This document shows positions 9,324 to 16,107 of a stretch of DNA of 64,000 nucleotides, one piece after another. Each line of letters opens with the position of its first letter. Position 1 is the first letter of the stretch. A model generated the notes under the pieces. That model ran no database searches. It saw only the letters and a program-made list of their open reading frames with translations, and was not told the DNA's origin. A program made the translations under genes and the position numbers. The stretch comes from Clostridia bacterium (GTDB lineage: Bacteria; Bacillota; Clostridia; Lachnospirales; Anaerotignaceae): NCBI GenBank assembly GCA_022786605.1, contig JALFWW010000017.1, positions 39,547 to 103,546 on the forward strand, read 5' to 3'.

Positions 9324-9536
9324 AAAAAGACCGAATCTTTAGGGACATCTTCAAAAGAAAACAAAGCAAGCTGAAATCCTTATGATATAGAGGATTTCAG
9401 CTTGCTTATTTTTATAAGATTTTATTTGTTATGTTTTCTTATGAAGACAGCCATCGCAATTCACCTTAAGAAATCAAGGAAAAGGGAAACCAATGTTTTC
9501 TTAAGGTGAAGTTGCTTTACGGGTTCGGACTTTTTT
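9324..9536. repeat. Terminator-nested dispersed element, copy 1 (forward)
   Basis: The outer stem AAAAAGACCGAATC (9324-9337) pairs with GGTTCGGACTTTTT (9522-9535) with one mismatch and one G-U pair, as in a bidirectional terminator, but its loop is a 184-base element. The element reads TTTAGGGACATCTTC at its left end. It holds a first hairpin (core GCTGAAATCC / GGATTTCAGC) and a second hairpin (TTCACCTTAAG near 9460, CTTAAGGTGAA near 9500). The second-hairpin pair CACC/GGTG is a compensatory change from CCCC/GGGG in other copies. It separates the convergent apbE and ABC-permease transcripts. Confidence 0.85.
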
Positions 9537-9537
9537 G

Positions 9538-10362
9538 TCAAAGGCGTTTTTTCAGTATACGTTTTTCCAGCAGGTTGATGGCTTCGTAAAGAAGTGCCGC
9601 TAGAATAGACAGAATGACAACACTCATGAGAACCCATGAAAGTTTGAAAACCTGGCTTCCATAGATAATGAGGAACCCCAGACCTGCCTGTGCCACCAGA
9701 AATTCCCCTACGATAACGCCTACAAAGGAAAGTCCAACGTTGATCTTCAAAGCGTTGACCATACAGGGGATATTGGCAGGGAATACAACTTTTTTCAGAA
9801 TCTGCCATTTCCCGCCGCCAAAAATACGGATGAGTTTGATCTTTTCTTCGTCAGTCTGTAGAAAACCGTTTAGGACAGTCATAATGGTGACAATGACTGA
9901 TGTGAGCAGTGCCACAACGATGATGGAAGTTTTGCCATTGCCCAGCCAGACAATAATGATGGGGGCGAGAGCAGTTTTGGGCAGGGCATTGAGAACTACC
10001 AGATAAGGTTCTGCCACATCGGAAATCATCCGGTTCCACCAGAGCAGTATAGCAGTCAGTGTGCCAAGTATGGTGCCCAGCACGAAGCCGGCAACAGTTT
10101 CCGCTAACGTAATACCGATATGTTTCCAAAGCATGCCGTTTTCTGCCATTTCCACAGCGGTAGCCCAGATTTCCGTGGGCTGGCTGAACAAAAAGGCATC
10201 CACCCAGCCTTTGCGGGCAGCCACTTCCCATAAAAGGAAAAAGCCAACTAACAGCAAAATCTGTATGGTGTAGATGGTATAGCGCCGCAGCTTCAGACGA
10301 CGCAGAAAGGCAGCCTGCTGGGCAGAAACGGGAGGTCGTTTGATTTCACGCCACATGGACAT
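9538..10362 (-). CDS. ABC transporter permease, nitrate/sulfonate/taurine/thiamine-precursor type
   Basis: This 274-residue inner-membrane permease belongs to the SsuC/TauC/ThiX group. Five to six membrane segments are visible, with the EAA-type coupling loop around ALPKTALAPIIIVWLG. It overlaps the ATPase gene upstream by 17 bases, so the two form one unit. No substrate-binding protein gene is adjacent, so the ligand cannot be deduced. A second in-frame ATG two codons in is an alternative start. Confidence 0.85.
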   Translation of the reverse strand: MSMWREIKRPPVSAQQAAFLRRLKLRRYTIYTIQILLLVGFFLLWEVAARKGWVDAFLFSQPTEIWATAVEMAENGMLWKHIGITLAETVAGFVLGTILGTLTAILLWWNRMISDVAEPYLVVLNALPKTALAPIIIVWLGNGKTSIIVVALLTSVIVTIMTVLNGFLQTDEEKIKLIRIFGGGKWQILKKVVFPANIPCMVNALKINVGLSFVGVIVGEFLVAQAGLGFLIIYGSQVFKLSWVLMSVVILSILAALLYEAINLLEKRILKKRL

Positions 10363-11092
10363 CCAGCTCCTTCCAGATTTGATTGAAATATTCTCGAAAT
10401 TCCGGCGCTTCCCGGGCTTTCATGGGGGTGCGGTTTTCCACGGAAAGGGAGATTGTGTGAATTTTTTTCAGTCGTGCGGGACGACCGGATAATACGATGA
10501 CACGGTCGGAAAGGCTGATGGCTTCGGAAATGTCGTGGCTTACCAGAAGGGCTGTTTTTCCCTCCTTGCGGATGATGGTGCCGATTTCGTCTGCCACAGA
10601 CAGTCTGGTCTGATAATCCAGTGCGGAAAAAGGTTCATCCAGCAGCAGAATATCCGGGCGGACGGCAAGGGTACGAATCAGGGCAGCCCGCTGGCGCATG
10701 CCGCCGGAAAGTTCCGAGGGGAAACGGTCTTTGAAATCGCCTAAGCCATATTGATCCAGCATGTGATCCACAAAAGCGATATTTTCCGGAGTCAGTTTGC
10801 CTTGCAGCTCCAATCCTAACTGGGCATTGCGGCGGATGGTGCGCCATTCCAGCAGATGGTCTTTTTGCAGCATGTAGCCAATGTTGCCGTTGACGGAAAG
10901 ACTGCCGGAGGAAGGGGGGATCAATCCTGCCAGCATGGATAATATGGAGGATTTACCGCAGCCGCTGGGACCAACGATGGTGACAAATTCCCCTTCCTCC
11001 ACGGAAAAAGACAGATGGGAAACGGCCTTCGTTTCGCCGCTGAGACTGTGATAACTGAGGGTGACGTCATGCAGAGAAAGCATGGGGCGCAA
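10346..11092 (-). CDS. ABC transporter ATP-binding protein, nitrate/sulfonate/taurine type
   Basis: The 248-residue ATPase energises the adjacent permease. It has Walker A (GPSGCGKSS), signature LSGGMRQR, Walker B (ILLLDEPFSALD) and the switch histidine (LLVSHD). The start is taken as TTG at 11092 because AGGAGG lies 8 bases before it; the ATG at 11083 would be 17 bases from that site. The gene begins the two-gene importer operon and is divergent from the cysteine-hydrolase gene. Confidence 0.88.
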   Translation of the reverse strand: MRPMLSLHDVTLSYHSLSGETKAVSHLSFSVEEGEFVTIVGPSGCGKSSILSMLAGLIPPSSGSLSVNGNIGYMLQKDHLLEWRTIRRNAQLGLELQGKLTPENIAFVDHMLDQYGLGDFKDRFPSELSGGMRQRAALIRTLAVRPDILLLDEPFSALDYQTRLSVADEIGTIIRKEGKTALLVSHDISEAISLSDRVIVLSGRPARLKKIHTISLSVENRTPMKAREAPEFREYFNQIWKELDVHVA

Positions 11093-11172
11093 TGGGAAGA
11101 CCTCCTTTGCAAATTATATGTTTATACTATGGATGCAGGGACAAAAGGTGCCTTTCCTACTGGAAAAAACTG

Positions 11173-11181
11173 TGGTATACT
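11173..11181 (+). promoter_or_regulatory. Putative extended -10 promoter of the cysteine hydrolase
   Basis: TGGTATACT forms an extended -10 box 27 bases before the ATG; a weak -35 (TTTCCT) sits 17 bases upstream. Confidence 0.5.
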
Positions 11182-11207
11182 TTTGAAAAAATGAAAGAAG
11201 GGATTTT

Positions 11208-11858
11208 ATGTCACAGGAAATCAAACCAGCGTTGGTTGTCATTGATATGGAAGAGGGATTTCTGAACGAAAACTCTCCTTTGTACATCAAACAGGCGGCA
11301 GATACAGTGCCTGCACTGGCGAAGGTCATCGCGGAAGCAAGAAACAGAAAAATTCCCGTTTTCTTCGTCAACCGCATTTACCGAAAAGATGGCAGCGATG
11401 TAGAAGCGTGCCGTTATGACAATTGGCTGGCAGGGGGACGCTGTCTGGCACCAAACAGCACAGGGGACTGTTCCATTCAGGTGCCGGAAGCCTTTACACC
11501 ACAGGTAGGAGATTATACCATTATCAAACCCAGATTTTCCGCATTTTTCCAGACAGAATTGGATTTGATTCTGCGCAGACTGCGGGTGGATACGGTGATT
11601 CTGACAGGTACTACCACGCCAAACTGTATCCGCGCAACTTGCTATGATGGGTTATCTCTGGACTATAATGTGGCAATCATTGAGGATTGCTGTTCTTCCA
11701 GAAGCGAAGCGGTGCAGAAAGCCAATATGGAAGATATGGCGTTTATCGGCGCAACGGTATTGGATGCGGAAACTTTCCTGAAAGAAGGTGTTGTTATGAA
11801 AAACGTGGTGCAGGAAGTAAGAGATCGGGTAGAAGCTGACGAAACAGCACCAGAATAA
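11208..11858 (+). CDS. Isochorismatase-family cysteine hydrolase
   Basis: This 216-residue alpha/beta hydrolase belongs to the nicotinamidase/isochorismatase superfamily. The catalytic triad of the family is visible: Asp in VVIDMEEGF (D13), Lys in IIKPRFSAF (K107) and the nucleophile Cys in TTTPNCIRAT (C140). The cis-peptide region GTTTPN is intact. Substrate specificity (nicotinamide, N-carbamoyl compounds or other amides) cannot be assigned. An intergenic gap of about 40 bases separates it from the phosphoesterase gene, which may be cotranscribed. Confidence 0.88.
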   Translation: MSQEIKPALVVIDMEEGFLNENSPLYIKQAADTVPALAKVIAEARNRKIPVFFVNRIYRKDGSDVEACRYDNWLAGGRCLAPNSTGDCSIQVPEAFTPQVGDYTIIKPRFSAFFQTELDLILRRLRVDTVILTGTTTPNCIRATCYDGLSLDYNVAIIEDCCSSRSEAVQKANMEDMAFIGATVLDAETFLKEGVVMKNVVQEVRDRVEADETAPE

Positions 11859-11897
11859 AAAACAAAAGTAAAATGGGGGCGGTGAAAGGAGTTTTGT

Positions 11898-12719
11898 ATG
11901 AAAAAGAAAGGGATTTTTCTGCTGGCAGGTGTCCTTACCGTTGGCATACTGGTCTCCACATTGCAGACCCATTTGAAAGTACAGACATATCAGCTGGCAT
12001 CTCCGAAAATCACTTCTCCAGTCCGTTTGGCAGTGATTACAGACCTGCACAGTACCATTTACGGTGAGAATCAGCAGGAATTGGTGGAGGTACTAGAAGA
12101 ACAGAGCCCAGATATGGTATTGCTGTCAGGAGATATTGCCGACGATGAAGTGCCCCATGATGGTACGAAGCAACTGCTGGATGCCATTGGAAATACATGT
12201 CCTTGTTTCTATGTTTCCGGCAATCATGAACATTGGTCAGGAGAATATGAGGAAATTGCGGAAATGATTGCTTCTTATGGCGTTAACGTATTGGAAGGGG
12301 AAACAACGGAACTGGATGTGAACGGCAACGCTATCCAGATTGCAGGAGTGGATGATCCAGACAAATTTTCTGATTTTTCAGAATGGGAAAGTCAATTAGA
12401 ACAGGTAAAAGAAGAAAGAAACGACGATGCTTTTACCATTCTTCTTTCCCATCGCCCGGAACTGGTACAGCGGTATGAAGAAAGCGGCTTTGATCTGGTG
12501 GCGGCAGGACATGCCCATGGGGGGCAGATACGGATACCCTTCATTTTGAATGGATTGTTTGCGCCCAATCAGGGATGGTTTCCCGATTACGCCGGCGGTA
12601 TGTATCAGCTGGAAGAAACCACCATGGTAGTAAGCCGGGGACTTTGCAAAAATAGTCTGCCTCGTATCTGGAATCCTCCAGAAATGGTCATGGTGGAATT
12701 GGTGCCGGATGAAGCATGA
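11898..12719 (+). CDS. Membrane-anchored metallophosphoesterase (YkuE/YaeI-like)
   Basis: This 273-residue calcineurin-type phosphoesterase has an N-terminal hydrophobic anchor (about residues 5-22), so the catalytic domain is probably outside the cell. Metal-binding motifs appear in order: DLH near 50, SGDIAD near 77, GNHEHW near 108, SHRPEL near 180 and GHAHGGQ near 200. Relatives include lipid-A-precursor and cell-envelope phosphodiesterases, but the substrate is open. The start has the ribosome site GAAAGGAG. The gene ends directly against element copy 2. Confidence 0.88.
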   Translation: MKKKGIFLLAGVLTVGILVSTLQTHLKVQTYQLASPKITSPVRLAVITDLHSTIYGENQQELVEVLEEQSPDMVLLSGDIADDEVPHDGTKQLLDAIGNTCPCFYVSGNHEHWSGEYEEIAEMIASYGVNVLEGETTELDVNGNAIQIAGVDDPDKFSDFSEWESQLEQVKEERNDDAFTILLSHRPELVQRYEESGFDLVAAGHAHGGQIRIPFILNGLFAPNQGWFPDYAGGMYQLEETTMVVSRGLCKNSLPRIWNPPEMVMVELVPDEA

Positions 12720-12933
12720 AAAAGGGGAATCTTCATAAGAAAACAAAAAAGCTGAAATCCTTATCATAACAGAGGATTTCAGCTTTCTTATTATAGAGAT
12801 TTTATTCGGCATGTTTTCTTCTAAAGACAGCCATTGTAATTTCCCTTAAGAAATCAAGAATAAGGAAATGCAATGTTTTCTTAAGGGAAATCAGCTTAGC
12901 TGGAATTCTGATGTTTCAGGGGTTCCAGCTATT
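12720..12933. repeat. Terminator-associated dispersed element, copy 2 (forward)
   Basis: This copy has the left end (GGGGAATCTTCATAAGAAAACA, beginning near 12724), the first hairpin (core GCTGAAATCC / GGATTTCAGC) and the second (TTTCCCTTAAG / CTTAAGGGAAA). Unlike the others it is not enclosed by a split terminator stem: the left end abuts the phosphoesterase stop. An intact hairpin (AGCTGGAA 12898-12905, TTCCAGCT 12922-12929, then TATTTT) lies immediately to its right. It sits between convergent genes. Confidence 0.8.
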
Positions 12934-12958
12934 TTGCGTTCGGATGAATGATGGAAAA

Positions 12959-13309
12959 TTATTTTGCCCAGTCATTGACTACAAGAGCGATCAGTTCCAC
13001 ATCTTCGTCTGTATTGTTTTCCATGGCGTGCCACTGACCTACTTCGATCAAACAAACATCACCGGGGCGTACAGTTGTTTTGGAGCCGTCATTGTCTACG
13101 AATGTGCCTTCCCCTTTGATGATGGCATAAGGTTCTGTGTTGCCTACATGCTGATGCCAGCCGATGGAGCTGTGGGGTTTCATAACCAGTCTTGCATACA
13201 TTTTGCCATGACCCATCAGTTCTTCTTCTGTGAGAAAATGGTGGATTTCGATGATGCCTTTGCCATCTCTGAGTCCTTCTTTGATTACAACATTCTCTTT
13301 TCTTACCAT
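12959..13309 (-). CDS. Cupin-domain protein
   Basis: This 116-residue single-domain cupin is likely a small metal-binding beta-barrel. The first cupin motif appears as GWHQHVGNTEPYAIIKGEG with two histidines and a glutamate, and the second as PGDVCLIEVGQWHAMEN. The reaction is unknown; many such proteins are sugar isomerases, dioxygenases or sensors. It starts 4 bases after the stop of the upstream radical-SAM gene, so the two are cotranscribed. Confidence 0.85.
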   Translation of the reverse strand: MVRKENVVIKEGLRDGKGIIEIHHFLTEEELMGHGKMYARLVMKPHSSIGWHQHVGNTEPYAIIKGEGTFVDNDGSKTTVRPGDVCLIEVGQWHAMENNTDEDVELIALVVNDWAK

Positions 13310-13312
13310 GGT

Positions 13313-14260
13313 TCAATTCTCCTTTCTTATTTGAAACGTTGCGGCACTTTTGACACCTGAAAGGTCAAAAAGCGGTGTGTATTCCGATGTGGCCGCAGAG
13401 CGTTTTTGCACAAATCCGTTGGTCAAGCCGATTTCCAGAAAATATTCCGTGACTTTTTCATATTCAAACGTAGTCAGTCTGCGGGAAAGATTCCGAAATT
13501 CTGTGGCGTGATACATGGGGGTGTACTGATTCAGCAGGGACACATAAGCGTCCTTTCCCAGATTTTCCCGTATCCAGTCCAAAACCCGAAAACTGTCTTT
13601 ATAATGTCCGGGAAGGACAAGGTGCCGCAGGATCAGCCCTTTTTCCATGATGCCATTTTCATCAAAAATATCGGCTTTTGTCTGTCTGCGCATTTCCAAA
13701 ATGGCTGCCGCTGTGGTTTCGGCGTAGTGAGGCGCCTTGGAATACTGCACAGCAAGAGTGTCATCCCAGTATTTGAAGTCCGGCAGATACACATCCACAA
13801 GCCCATCCAGCATCCGTAAGCCATCCAGACTTTCATAGCCATTGGAATTATAGACCACAGGAATGGAAAGCCCTTGCGCCTTTGCTTTTTCCAGTGCCTC
13901 CGCAATCTGGGGGATAAAGTGGGAGGCGGATACTAGATTGATGTTATGCAGTCCTCGGCTTTGCTGTTCCAGAAAGATTTCCGTCAGTCGTTCAATAGAA
14001 ATTTCCGCGCCGAAATTCTCCTGACTGATGTCGTGGTTTTGACAAAAAACACAGCGCAGATTGCAGTGAGAGAAAAAGACAGTGCCGGAACCCCTTGTGC
14101 CGCTGATGGGCGGTTCTTCCCATTGATGGGCAGAAACCAACGCTACTTTTGGCAGCGTGCCTGCGCCGCAAAAGCCCACTTTGCCGGACAGACGGTCCGT
14201 GCCGCAGTTTCTGGGACAGAACGTGCAGTGCTGCAATGCCTGTTGCGTGCTCAGATTCAT
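13313..14260 (-). CDS. Radical-SAM protein of the PflA-related COG1313 type
   Basis: The product, 315 residues from the chosen start, has the radical-SAM [4Fe-4S] motif CNLRCVFC and a preceding cysteine-rich region (CTFCPRNCGTDR, GFCGAG). These are typical of the PflA-like group whose targets are mostly unknown. The start at 14260 (MNLSTQQ) is preceded by AGAAAGGAG; an ORF reaching to 14320 adds 20 residues without a good ribosome site. It forms an operon with the cupin gene. Activating-enzyme annotation would be an over-call because no glycyl-radical enzyme is nearby. Confidence 0.85.
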   Translation of the reverse strand: MNLSTQQALQHCTFCPRNCGTDRLSGKVGFCGAGTLPKVALVSAHQWEEPPISGTRGSGTVFFSHCNLRCVFCQNHDISQENFGAEISIERLTEIFLEQQSRGLHNINLVSASHFIPQIAEALEKAKAQGLSIPVVYNSNGYESLDGLRMLDGLVDVYLPDFKYWDDTLAVQYSKAPHYAETTAAAILEMRRQTKADIFDENGIMEKGLILRHLVLPGHYKDSFRVLDWIRENLGKDAYVSLLNQYTPMYHATEFRNLSRRLTTFEYEKVTEYFLEIGLTNGFVQKRSAATSEYTPLFDLSGVKSAATFQIRKEN

Positions 14261-14433
14261 GTGTTTTGGCTCCTTTCTGGTGGTTTTGTCATGTGAAACC
14301 GCCAGAGGGAGGCTGCACAAACCGACAGGCTTATTTTACCATGAATCACAGCAGTTTCCTATAGAAAAATGTCAATTGCCATGTTAAAATGCAGAAGAAA
14401 AGAGAAAGCAGTCAAAACAAAGGGGGAAGCGGC

Positions 14434-14649
14434 ATGGAAACATACAAAACCATTTTGAAGGAAGTACAGGTCAGAGATGAAGTATATTGCGATTGCTGCG
14501 GCAAAAAGATTGACACAGAAGGGGAAGATTATCTCCATCTGGAAAAACAATGGGGTTATTTTTCTCAAAAAGACGGGGAAAATCATGTACTGGATATTTG
14601 CGAAGGATGTTATGATAAATGGCGCGGCAGTTTTGCAGGCGGAAAATGA
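14434..14649 (+). CDS. Small zinc-ribbon-like protein of unknown function
   Basis: This 71-residue protein has two CxxC pairs, CDCC near residue 18 and CEGC near residue 60, suggesting a zinc ribbon, with an acidic middle. The start follows AGGGGGAA at good spacing; an upstream in-frame ATG at 14389 is possible. It is monocistronic and is followed by a terminator. I recognise no named family with certainty. Confidence 0.7.
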   Translation: METYKTILKEVQVRDEVYCDCCGKKIDTEGEDYLHLEKQWGYFSQKDGENHVLDICEGCYDKWRGSFAGGK

Positions 14650-14656
14650 AAGTTCG

Positions 14657-14679
14657 GCAGGGGATTCCCCCTGCTTTTT
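14657..14679 (+). terminator. Intrinsic terminator
   Basis: GCAGGGG pairs with CCCCTGC across a short loop and is followed by five T. Confidence 0.85.
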
Positions 14680-14791
14680 CTTTGGAAAAAATATGTGTAC
14701 AGAGTCGTTTTTTGTGGAAAAATAGAAGTTTTCGCGAAAATGTTCTTTCTGTAAAGAACTTTGTTTTTCTTTGAGATTTGGGCGTTTTTTC

Positions 14792-14820
14792 TTTTCATTC
14801 CATGGAAAAAATGGTATAAT
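14792..14820 (+). promoter_or_regulatory. Promoter of the PHP phosphatase gene
   Basis: TTTTCA (14792-14797) and the extended -10 TGGTATAAT (TATAAT 14815-14820) are spaced by 17 bases. Confidence 0.65.
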
Positions 14821-14886
14821 TCCTATGAAAAAGGTTTGGTTCCATCTGAAACTTTTTTCGATCAAATAAAAAGAAAGGGAGTCATC

Positions 14887-15603
14887 ATGAAATATCTGAT
14901 TGATACTCATACCCATACCATTGCCAGCGGACATGCTTACAGCACACTGGACGAAAATGTCCTCTGCGCGGCACGGAAAGGGCTGGAGGCTATAGCCATT
15001 ACAGACCATGCGCCTATGATGGCGCATACCACATGTCATGCCTACTTTGCCAATCTCCATGTGGTGCCAAAAGAACTTCATGGCGTGCGTGTACTGCGGG
15101 GCATTGAGCTGAATATCATGGACTTTGACGGTTCGGTGGATATGGACGAGAAAGTCCTTTCCCGTCTGGATATTGCCATTGCCAGCCTGCATACACCTTG
15201 TTTGGCACCGGGCACCAAAGAGGAAAACACCAGAGCCTGCCTGAAGGTCATGGAAAATCCTTTGGTAGATATTCTGGGGCATCCGGGAGACCCTCGTTAT
15301 CCGCTGGATTACGAACTTCTGGTGGAAAAAGCCAAAGAAACAGGCACAATTTTGGAAATCAACAACACATCTCTCATTCCCGGCGGTTTTCGGGACGGAA
15401 GCGCGGAAAACATTGCATACATGCTGCGCCTTTGCAAAGAAGCAAAGCTGCCTGTGGTGGTTGGCAGTGATGCCCATTTTTATACCAGTATCGGTGAATT
15501 TGACCATGCGGAAGCATTGATGAAGAAAGTGGATTTTCCCAAAAGTCTGGTGCTGAACGCCAGTGTAGATGGGCTCATCAGCGCGTTAAAGCGCAACAAA
15601 TAA
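14887..15603 (+). CDS. PHP-domain phosphatase (YcdX-like)
   Basis: This 238-residue PHP hydrolase shows the metal-binding motifs of the family: DTHTHT at the start, ITDHAPMM, an ELNIMDFDGSVD stretch, HPGDPRY and a C-terminal GSDAHF. These mark the YcdX group of trinuclear-metal phosphatases rather than histidinol phosphatase. The ATG at 14887 follows AAAGGGAG; an ORF start at 14761 would place the promoter inside the gene and is rejected. Confidence 0.88.
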   Translation: MKYLIDTHTHTIASGHAYSTLDENVLCAARKGLEAIAITDHAPMMAHTTCHAYFANLHVVPKELHGVRVLRGIELNIMDFDGSVDMDEKVLSRLDIAIASLHTPCLAPGTKEENTRACLKVMENPLVDILGHPGDPRYPLDYELLVEKAKETGTILEINNTSLIPGGFRDGSAENIAYMLRLCKEAKLPVVVGSDAHFYTSIGEFDHAEALMKKVDFPKSLVLNASVDGLISALKRNK

Positions 15604-15628
15604 TTTGACAGGAACGCCCAAAAAAATC

Positions 15629-15657
15629 TTTACTTTAACACTTTAGTATGCTAATAT
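15629..15657 (+). promoter_or_regulatory. Promoter of yerC and probably pcrA-ligA
   Basis: TTTACT (15629-15634) and TAATAT (15652-15657) are separated by 17 bases, 35 bases before the yerC ATG. Confidence 0.6.
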
Positions 15658-15692
15658 GTAAAGAGAATTGAAAGCAAAGGTGGCGTTCGGTT

Positions 15693-16019
15693 ATGAACAA
15701 AAAAATCAAAAGTGAATTAGTGGACAGGCTTTTTCAGTGTATCCTCAGCATGGAAACCGTGGAAGAATGTTATCAGCTTTTTGAGGATTTATGCACCGTC
15801 AATGAAATACAGGCAATTGCCCAGCGTATGGAAGTAGCGGTAATGCTGAACGCAAAAAAAACTTATGTGGAAATTGCGGAAAAAACAGGGGCTTCTACGG
15901 CCACCATCAGCCGCGTGAATCGCTGTCTGCATTATGGCACAGATGGCTATAAACTTGCCATTGGCAGAGTTTATGGAGATGGTGCCCAGACGGAAAAGAC
16001 GGAAGAAGCAGAACAGTAA
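15693..16019 (+). CDS. yerC: YerC/YecD family TrpR-like DNA-binding protein
   Basis: This 108-residue protein belongs to the TrpR-related YerC family. A helix-turn-helix is visible in KTYVEIAEKTGASTATISRV near residues 60-79. No tryptophan operon is adjacent; in Bacillus yerC also lies close to pcrA and ligA, the order seen here. The target is unknown. Confidence 0.88.
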   Translation: MNKKIKSELVDRLFQCILSMETVEECYQLFEDLCTVNEIQAIAQRMEVAVMLNAKKTYVEIAEKTGASTATISRVNRCLHYGTDGYKLAIGRVYGDGAQTEKTEEAEQ

Positions 16020-16107
16020 CCCATAGATGAGCTTAGGAAGGGAGTTGGCACTTTCTCAGGTGTCCGCTTCCTTTTCTTTGCCAAAAAGACAGAACAGGAG
16101 TAAAAAC

